Positions 56,794 to 64,000 of a stretch of 64,000 nucleotides of DNA are shown piece after piece; positions within the stretch are counted from its first letter, which is position 1; every line of letters starts with the position of its first letter. The DNA lies in contig NC_051106.1 in NCBI RefSeq assembly GCF_901709675.1, positions 617,501 to 681,500 on the forward strand, read 5' to 3'. Made by a program: the position numbers and the translations under genes. Source of the DNA: Syngnathus acus. Lineage: Eukaryota > Chordata > Actinopteri > Syngnathiformes > Syngnathidae. The notes beneath the pieces are model-generated. The model worked only from the letters and a program-made list of their open reading frames with translations. It was not told the DNA's origin and did not search any database.

Positions 56794-58086
56794 TGTTGGA
56801 TTGTGTCCACAATTTAGTGAGCACGCTATCTGCGCCTCACGGCAAAAGCCATTGCCAATCACCTGTGATCCAATTTACTCACTGCGTGCTCGTTTGATTT
56901 CTTCAGATTTAGGAAAATGGAAGCAGATAAGAAGATACTGAAGCAGAAATTAGACTTACACAGGTTGGTTGAGTTCAATCACAATTCTTGTTAAGAAAGC
57001 TCTATTTTCAGGAAAGTACAATACAGCGCTGGGCCTTTCGTGCGACCATGCTCAAGAGCAGAAAGTCTCCATTCAGAAAAGGCAACGTTCCAGGTTCTTT
57101 GGTCAGCTTATATTCAGTTGCACATGCCAGTGTGGGCCGAGTTTGATAGGTGATGAGTCTTTGGGGTGGGGCAAGTTCGCAGGAGATTTTGATTCCATGG
57201 GAGTGGTTCTCAGTGAGAGCTGGTTCCGTGGGGGTGGGTGCTGATTATGGGCGATTCGGTGTGTGTGGGGGCTGTTGTCTTCCATCCCGTCTTTCGGCCT
57301 TGGCGATCATCTTTGGCCGGGTTCTTGGCTGTCTCCCTCTGGCACCTGCTGGCTTTATCTCCAAGTGACCTTCCTGTAAACATTCTCCTCCATTCTTGCA
57401 CATACACTGTCGCACCTCATCCATTCATCATTCTTTCAATTTTGTCATTTTGTACGGAATTATGTGAGCTTTTGGCTGTGACATCATCAATTTATCAATG
57501 TTCCCTGACTATGCAAAGTTTGTACTCACCACTTACCATGTTTTTGTTTGTTCTTTTGATACTCCATGTACTTGCTTACGTCATCATATTCTTAGTTTAA
57601 TCATGCTTTCAACGATATCTTTTCTTTGTTAGGCCAAATATTTCCCTCTGTCCAGAACGTTCAGTAGTAATCGAAAACTGGCGTCTAGCATTAGTCAAAA
57701 CATAAGATACAATCAAGTACTGAACATTTTTAGACGACTTTGGCAGTGTCCATGATTTAGAAAATCATCAGGCATGCATTAAACAGTTCCTTAAGGGTCA
57801 TTAAGCTATTCAGGCCATATATCAAAAAACATTTATTTCAAAGTGCTCAGAAATATATCAGATCATAAAGTTATAAAAACCTTTGTCATTACCACCTATC
57901 AAAAATGTTTAGTTATGTCTCCTTTATTGATTTGGTGTGTAGGTATAATTATATGCTTAAAATGTTTCTTTTATTGATTTAATATGTGAACATACTTGTC
58001 TGCTTATGTACTTTATTCAGTGAGGTTTGAGCATATCTGTTTTTGTAGCTAGGCAGGACTTTTTGTATTTCGACCCCATTCCTTCA
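56794..58086 (-). repeat. 5' LTR of the tRNA-Trp element, uninterrupted
   Basis: 1293 bp, from TGTTGGATTGTG to CCCCATTCCTTCA on the + strand. It preserves the empty target sites of the three insertions in the partner LTR. A short + strand exon-like stretch (AG before, GTTGGT after) encodes MEADKKILKQKLDLHR near 56919-56963 in both LTRs. Confidence 0.93.
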
Positions 58087-58313
58087 CTTCGACAACCGAA
58101 GCAAAAAAATCTCGAATTTTTTGTTAGAATTCCGATTTGTTCGAGAACCAGGACGTTCGAAAACCGAGGTTTGACTGTAAAATAAATAGATGCAGCTCAC
58201 TGATAAGTGCCGCTATTTGAGCAAATTTTAGAACAGTCCTGCGGGCGACTCCTGCGGTCCTCACGGGCGACCTGGTGCCCGCGGGCAACGTGTTGGTGAC
58301 CCTTGTTTTATAC

Positions 58314-58768
58314 TGTCCGGAAAGGCGGGAAATTGTCACATGACCATTTGGTATCTGTGAGTGTGGGGGGCGTCACCCCCCTGTGTGTGTGCGTGTGTGT
58401 GTGTCTATGTCTGTGTGTTTATACAGTTCTGTGTTGTATTCATGTTCTGATTGAGCAGTTATGTTAATATAAACTAATGAAAAGAATTGCACACATATAA
58501 ACATTAAAACGTACATGAGATTGTCTAACCTAACAGAATATGTAAACATTGCTGTTGCTCTCTCTTCAACGTGCACACACATACTATTAGCCAGGAAGCT
58601 AACTGCTGCACTTGGACATGTGGACAATTAGTTTGAAATGTTTTGACATTTGCTTTCAAAATAAAGTGCGGAATGTTTCCCGAAGAGGCCAACGGGAAGT
58701 TGAGCTGAGGTGGTCAGGGGTCATTCTTCGAGAGGCCACCGCCGTGCAGCTTCCTGCCAGTCTTCCAC
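58314..58768. other. Unassigned, with a short TG run
   Basis: A (TG)n-like stretch lies at 58380-58415. The rest shows no recognisable gene; its last 100 bases are not similar to neighbouring repeats. Confidence 0.35.
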
Positions 58769-60285
58769 AAGTTCAAAAGTCAAAGTCTGCTTTATTGTAA
58801 TTTCTTCATATGTCAAGACACACAAAGAGATCGAAATTACGTTTCCCACTATCCCACGGTGACAAGACATAGTACACAATATACGTACAAGTAAACAGCA
58901 CAAAAAGTAAAAACAAGAAGGCACAAACAATGATAAATAAGAGCGATGAATAAATAATAAATAAACAAATAACATAATAAATAAGAGGAGCAAAAATGGA
59001 GCAAGTGTGCATACAGCAGACAGTCAGAATATAGCGCAAAAGTACAGGAGGTTATGCAGCCGAGGGTGGAGGGGGGAGAGAGTTCAGGATCCTAACAGCC
59101 TGGAGTATGAAGCTGTTGGTGAGTCTGGTGGTGCGGGAGCGCAGGCTCCCGTACCTCTTCCCAGAGGGCAGAAGATCAAACAAAGAGTTAGCGGGGTGAC
59201 TCACATCACACACAATCGTGGTCGCCTTGCGGGTGAGATGAGAGGTGTAAATGTCCTTCAGGGAGGGGAGTGAAGCACCAATAATCTTACCAGCTGTGTT
59301 CACTATGAGCTGCAGGGCCTTCATGTTGTATTCAGTGCAGCTACCACCCCACACAGCGATACAGCTGGAGAGGACGCTCTCAATGGTGCCACGGTAGAAT
59401 GTGGTCATGATGGCCGGAGGAGCACTTGCTCGCCTGAGTTTCCGCAGGAAGTACAGGCGGCGCTGAGCTTTCTTCGCCAGTGATGCAGTGTTGGTGGTCC
59501 AGGAGAGGTCCTCACTGATGTGCACCCCCAGGAATCTGGTGCTGCTCACATTCTCCACCACAGCACCGTCGATGGTCAGCGGCAGGTGTTGGGTGTGACC
59601 CTGCCGGAAGTCAACAACAATCTCCTTGGTCTTGTTGATGTTCAGCAGGAGGTTGTTGTCCCTGCACCACGTGGCCAGAAGGTCGACCTCCGACCTGTAT
59701 TGAGTCTCGTCGCCCTCGGTGATGAGACCCACCAGAGTCGTGTCGTCGGCATATTTCAGCACGCGGTTGCTGCTGTAAGTTGCAGTGCAGTCATGCGTCA
59801 GCAGGGTGAAGAGCAGCGTGATGCTGGCGGAGATATTATCGCTAACACGTACTACCTGAGGCCTCTGACAGAGGAAGTCCAGTAGCCAGTTGCAGAGGTA
59901 GTAGGTACTGAGGCCCAGCTTGTCGAGTTTGCAGATGAGTCGCTGTGGTACAATGGTGTTGAATGCAGAACTGAAGTCCACAAACAGCAATCTCACATAC
60001 GAGTCCCTTCTCTCCAGGTGGGTGAGGGCTGAGTGGAGGGCAGAGCAGATGGCATCCTCAGAGGACCGTTTGGCTCGGTACGCAAACTGGAAGGGGTCTA
60101 TGGTGGGGGCGAGAATGGATCTGATGTGCTCCATGACAAGTCGCTCAAAGCACTTCATGATGATGGGTGTCAGTGCCACGGGGCGATAGTCATTGAAGCA
60201 GGATGGAGCAGGTTTCTTCGGCACAGGTACGATGGTGGCAGCCTTTTGGCACACAAGTGTATGCTCAAATTTGAGACTTAAGTCA
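58769..60285 (-). mobile_element. L2-type LINE, copy 4, 5'-truncated
   Basis: The 3' tail begins AAGTTCAAAAGTCAAAG, the same terminus as the fragment at 36826. The left 5' part (endonuclease) is missing; homology begins near 60285. Confidence 0.92.
59052..60254 (-). pseudogene. L2 reverse transcriptase, truncated and missing motif
   Basis: 400 codons in one frame with [21 protein letters not shown] (trimmed), [12 protein letters not shown], catalytic [12 protein letters not shown] and the end [13 protein letters not shown]. The conserved GxPQGxVLSP segment between SDNISASIT and [10 protein letters not shown] is absent, an in-frame deletion at about 59820. With no endonuclease and a defective RT it is dead despite its long open frame. 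Confidence 0.92.
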
Positions 60286-61388
60286 GATTTTTACTGATTT
60301 GATGACGTCATCAGCTAGCACGTCTACTGTTTGCTTTGTGCGCTATGTGCTCACCCCAAAGCTCACATTCATACAAGCCAAATCTGTTTGCGAGCTTTAG
60401 TGACCTTGGCTCCCACTGTTGTTGTTTTTTGTGGGGGGTGGCCAGCTTCACACAGGTAATAAAAGCATGTGTTTGGTTTGTGTCGTAAGGTATGAAACAT
60501 CAAAGGATTTAAAGTACTGAGTCAGCTGGGATGGCAAACGCTGTTTATTGTCAACAAGTGCTTTGTGTGGAGTGACAACAGCCAGTATGGAAACTCGAAA
60601 AGTGACACCTCAAAAGACAACGCGTGCACACTTATATTTAATAGGACGTTCGTTAGCATTTGTTGCTAACGTCAAAGAAATGTATTAATCTAGGCGATTA
60701 AATGTTTTTTTGGACCACTGAGTGCAAATGTCCTGTGTTGGTTAAAGGGGAAGTAACCCCCCCCCCCCCCCATTTCGTTGTAATATGTTCTGTGCAGCCA
60801 AACACGTCGCAACAGTGTACTCATTAATGTTTCGTTTAGATGGATTAAACAAAGCATATGCCCGAGATGGAGGCCATTTCGCCACTTGTTGTCGCAATGT
60901 ATAATATCTTAAATTAAATTAGCAATGTATAATATCTTAAATCTTGCTTTGATAGCGCAGGCATTGTGTATCATGACGTAGTAAAGGTGCGTATTTAGTG
61001 TTTTAAGATCTGGACGAGCCATGGAGGAGCCTGAAGCTATGAAGCAGGGAGTCAACACACAGGTGGGACACCCAAGCTGGACAGGTCTTAGTGTAGAGGC
61101 CTGACAGAGTGCAATCCACTTCTCCAGGTTGAGATCTGGACAAACAGCTAACAACTGCCGTGAAGAAAACACTAAGTGTTAAAAATGTGTAAAAAAAAAA
61201 AAAAAAAAAAAGAACATGCCCCCTTCACATTTCTGACTGCCCCCTCTTATGTGCATTCCTAGAACCGGCCCTGGTGACGTAGCAGCACTTTCAGTTGCAC
61301 ATTCAACCTATTCGGGGACAAAATGTCAGCACCATTATGAAACACATCCGCGCTGTTTGTTTCCGGGTTGCTGTGACGCAAATGTGAA
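60286..61388. other. Upstream flank of the EHD gene
   Basis: Contains a C-run (60760-60771), a 21-bp direct repeat GCAATGTATAATATCTTAAAT at 60894 and 60922, and a segment 60950-61192 followed by an A-run (61193-61211). That last part looks like a retrocopy or SINE-like insertion on the + strand; its - strand open frame has no recognised domain. No other gene seen. Confidence 0.4.
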
Positions 61389-61397
61389 GGGGCGGGG
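61389..61397 (+). promoter_or_regulatory. GC box upstream of the EHD gene
   Basis: GGGGCGGGG, a consensus Sp1-type site, about 200 bases before the start codon in a GC-richer stretch with CpGs and no TATA box nearby. Fits a housekeeping-type promoter. Confidence 0.55.
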
Positions 61398-61590
61398 TAT
61401 TATGAGCAGTCTGTCCCTCCCGCAGGTAGGTTGCTCGCTCACCCATCCCCGACAAGTTGCCCTCCAAGGCGTCGGTCAGAAAGTCCAAGACGAGGAGGGA
61501 AGTTGTAGCCCTTTACGCGTTGGCTTCTCCTTTTTTTCTCCCCCTCCCTTCGTTGTTCTGTGAGCGCTGCTGTCGGTGCTTGCGCTGGGG

Positions 61591-61820
61591 ATGTTCAGTT
61601 GGGTAAAGCAGGAGCAGGGCGGCCGCAACAAGGAGGGCGAGATGTACCAAACGGTGACCGAGGGGCTGCAGAGCCTCTACAGCAAGAAGCTGCTGCCACT
61701 GGAGGAGACGTATCTCTTCCACGACTTCCACTCGCCCGCCCTGGAGCCGGCCGACTTCCAGAGCAAGCCCATGGTGCTGCTGGTGGGCCAGTACTCCACC
61801 GGGAAGACCACCTTCATCAG
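61591..61820 (+). CDS. ehd4: EH-domain ATPase, exon 1 (ehd4-like)
   Basis: Begins MFSWVKQEQGGRNKEGEMYQ, then TVTEGLQSLYSKKLLPLEE and FHDFHSPALEPADF, and the P-loop GQYSTGKTTF (residues 66-75) that binds ATP in this dynamin-like family. 230 bases, 76 codons plus 2, ending in the codon AG|G (Arg77) at a canonical GTAAGG donor. Vertebrate EHD genes have their first intron at this point. The MFSW start and LVGQYSTGKTTFIR are diagnostic of the family. Among paralogues TVTxGLxSLY and EETY fit EHD4 best. EHD proteins bend and cut endosomal membranes. A purine at -3 (GGGATG) supports the start. The rest of the gene lies beyond the window. A spectrin neighbour supports ehd4. Confidence 0.9.
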
Positions 61821-64000
61821 GTAAGGCACGGCGCCACAGCGGAATATCAGAGCGGGGATACAAAAAGACACACAGATGGCATGAGCGCAACTCAATAGGC
61901 TCTCATAAGGCTGCCACACAACGGCGCCACAAAGAAAGCCAGAAAGGGCGAAAGATACAAATTTGCTTCCCAATTCTCTGCCGCACCTGGGAGGGACGGA
62001 GTGCGACCGTAACAGTCGACGGCGTTCAAATGGGTTGGATGTGTTCGAATGACAACGACACGGGGCTGCTTTGAAGAAATCTCCGCCGCTCGAATTTAAC
62101 TCGATCTGATTGCGTCGGCTCTCGGCGGACTTCCGCAAGTTTAAAGCAAAGAGGCATCGAATGAATCAAGGCGCCCGGCCCTGGCATGCTCATGAAACTC
62201 GTGCCGCACCTCCCGCGCGATGTAGAGTAACTCGGTCCCTCATCCTATTTGGCATTTGAACCTACTAGTGTGGATTACTTGGCGCTAACGCGCTCAATCT
62301 GATGCTTTTCAATAGGGCCTTGGTGTGTGCGTGCGTGTGTGTGTGTGTGTGTGTGTGTGCGGAGTGTGTGCGTGTGAGTGTGTGAAGGGGGTCATGTGAC
62401 CATGTTTCACTTGACAGTTTCGCAGCTGTAAAAACACTTTTTTTGAAAAAAAATTGAAATGTTCGCATATCTTTCAGCGCACGTGCACGTTGTTTTCGAA
62501 CATTCACTTTGGACCTGCTACAAGTGTCCCTCCTTTTTTTCTTTCGGCTGTCGACACCCCCATTGTGTGCACTTCCTTCATGTCATGTGAGCACTTGACA
62601 GGCGCTCGCAGTTTGCCACCAGACTCGACGTGATTTCAAACTGGTCCACTTGAAAAACGGCCGTAGCCACAGGCTGCAACATCCATGCAAATCAAATGCA
62701 ACCATGGTAGAAGATGCGGACGCGGCTGCACACCTTTCTCACCAGACGTGAGATTGGTGGTCGGTGAGGCACCGACAGTCCAGTTGGTCGGGTTTGCAAA
62801 TCCACAGACCGTTGTCAAGTTAAATGAAAGCTGTATTGCCATTCTTTTTTCCAGCGTTTCATTTACATCAAATTTGCCCCAAAGCAAATTGTGTGATTGT
62901 GACGTGTAGGTTGCCAGCCAAACGATTTGGGTACCAACCGACACCAAGATAAATGAGAATGATGTTCAGCCATCTGTCTTGTTCCGATTTGCTCCATTTG
63001 CTGTCTCTTCCCACGAGTAACGATTCACTTACCCGCGCACAATTTGTGAGGACTCTCACGCGGTCGCAAATCACACAGTATTATTTTTCACTCACTCGCA
63101 AAACTGATTTGGTTCCTGTTGTGACAGATTCGTTACTTGCTCAAATCATTTTTTACTTTTTGTGTTTCCTCGGGTTGGAGTATTCTCAAGTGAGAGCTGA
63201 CTTGAGTATAATTTGAGGCGAGAGCGGGACAAAGAAAGTGATTTTTTTCTTTCTTTATTTTGCCGACTAAAGGTAGAAATCCCGTGTGTGTGTGCGTGCT
63301 ACATTTTTTGGGCAGCCTACAAGCTGCAGAGAAATCTGAGCTGCTGTTGCAGCACTCATGTGCGTGTGTGCGCGCGCCTCTTTGGAGGCCCCACCCTGTT
63401 CGGAGGAATGCCGCCAATCACAGGAAAAAGAAGGATTACAACTTCATCATGCGGACGGGACTCCACATGTCGCTTAAAGCAGCCGAGCTAAACGACTCAC
63501 CTGACCCGCCAATGAGATGGCGGCTCCATCGCTTGAATATTTTCTCGTTAACGCACTAGGCAGACGACGGCCCGTGTCGTGTTATGGCCCCCCTGCTTAT
63601 AGCAACCAATCAGATTGCAGCGGGGTGTCTACTGCCTACTGTCTCAGCTCAGTGGTATTCCAAAAAGAATCGTTGCTCTTTGTAGAGGATAAATAATACA
63701 TGACTGTGAGTACCGGGCTATTCACTGTCTCGGTGCTGCAGCCTGGAGGCGCAAAGTGATGCAACATTGATGCTAATTGGCGCTTGCATATCAGGCCGCT
63801 TATTTTTTGAATCCTCAAGAAGAAACTTCTTAGGTTGAGCATGAAATCACATTCAACCAGGGCAATCGTGGTCATGACAGTTGTTATGGTGACATCACGT
63901 CAGAGGTAGCAGACGCAAAATGAGGCCGTTTCATCCGGTCATCCCAAAAAACAAAACGGGTCTTCGTTGCATAAGAGGAGGCTTCTATGACCACAGGTAT
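61821..64000 (+). other. Intron 1 of the EHD gene (partial)
   Basis: Starts GTAAGGCAC. It holds a short (GT)n run at about 62324-62358 and a second GTGTG tract near 63286-63298. No further exon, transposon or ORF with recognisable motif is seen to the window end, unlike the dense transposons upstream. Confidence 0.75.

Larger units (their letters stand above)
47394..58086 (-). mobile_element. Non-autonomous LTR retroelement with tRNA-Trp primer site
   Basis: - strand element with 1.3-kb LTRs (TG...CA: TGAAGGAATGGGG to CAATCCAACA), a 1.1-kb non-coding internal region, and a PBS matching tRNA-Trp. No gag or pol, so it depended on another element's proteins. The 3' LTR (left) carries three later insertions; the 5' LTR (right) is clean. 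No convincing target duplication (flanks TTGTTC and CTTCGA). Confidence 0.88.
46824..58177 (+). mobile_element. Tigger-like element inside the outer hAT
   Basis: Ends CAGTCAAACCTTGG (46824) and CCGAGGTTTGACTG (58177) flanked by TA (46822-46823, 58178-58179). CAG ends with TA duplication fit pogo/Tigger elements. About 660 bp without the LTR element. The left 450 bp matches 16185-16598 in inverse orientation. Confidence 0.85.
46642..58305 (+). mobile_element. Outer hAT element holding a four-level nest
   Basis: Left end CAGGGGTCACCAACC at 46642 and right end GTTGGTGACCCTTG ending 58305, with a perfect 8-bp duplication TTTTATAC at 46634-46641 and 58306-58313. The two halves are 11 kb apart because a Tigger-like element inserted and grew by further insertions. 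The hAT itself is only about 0.3 kb and non-coding. Confidence 0.93.

Noticed and set aside
47388-58092. Target duplication for the tRNA-Trp LTR element
   Set aside because: Flanks TTGTTC and CTTCGA do not match; mutation or later change likely.
60909-61172. 87-codon frame on - strand near the EHD promoter
   Set aside because: Lies in a segment ending in a + strand A-run, so more likely a retrocopy than a gene; no domain seen.

Overview
The window is nuclear DNA from a ray-finned fish, very probably a percomorph-grade teleost. The evidence is the repertoire: L2, RTE and jockey-type LINEs, a chromovirus, Mag-type Ty3/Gypsy, BEL/Pao, hAT, mariner, Tigger and ISL2EU-type transposons, a tRNA-derived SINE, long CA/GT microsatellites and vertebrate-style exon/intron structure. 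It is almost entirely transposable elements, many inserted into one another. Only two host-gene pieces can be named: exon 1 of an EH-domain ATPase gene, best matching ehd4 (61591-61820, + strand), and a calponin-homology exon of a beta-spectrin, best matching sptbn5 (about 46040-46183, - strand). The human orthologues are neighbours, so the two calls support each other.

Layout. 1-2447 is unassigned sequence with an AAAC microsatellite and a common teleost repeat. 2453-7488 is a Ty3/Gypsy chromovirus with LTRs, a 5-bp target duplication, a self-priming signature and a broken integrase. 7700-11390 holds a broken DDE transposase gene bracketed by inverted copies of a 0.9-kb TA-flanked element. 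11391-15850 is a decayed BEL/Pao element (- strand) split by a hAT. 18203-32979 is a jockey-type LINE (- strand) carrying an RTE LINE (which itself carries an L2 LINE), a second L2 LINE and a SINE. 33964-38761 is a Mag-type Ty3/Gypsy element on the - strand. 39668-43053 is a mariner-type element containing a hAT, which contains a third copy of the 0.9-kb element. 43273-44797 is an unrecognised two-part ORF with an in-frame TAG, interrupted by an LTR-like insertion. 46642-58305 is a four-level nest: hAT > Tigger-like element > LTR retroelement with a tRNA-Trp primer site > three separate insertions (an intact L2, an ISL2EU derivative and a hAT derivative), all in one LTR. 58769-60285 is a truncated L2 copy. 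60286-61590 is the upstream and promoter region of the EHD gene, and 61821-64000 is its first intron.

Subtracting the nested insertions returns plausible lengths for the interrupted elements: RTE about 3.2 kb, jockey-type LINE about 4.6 kb, LTRs 1.3 kb each. Four insertions have their empty target site preserved in a paralogous copy inside the same window, so their boundaries are read directly. I found no prokaryotic-type system, CRISPR array, rRNA or functional tRNA gene. Most transposon ORFs are broken. The clear exception is the 1000-codon L2 ORF at 48341-51343.
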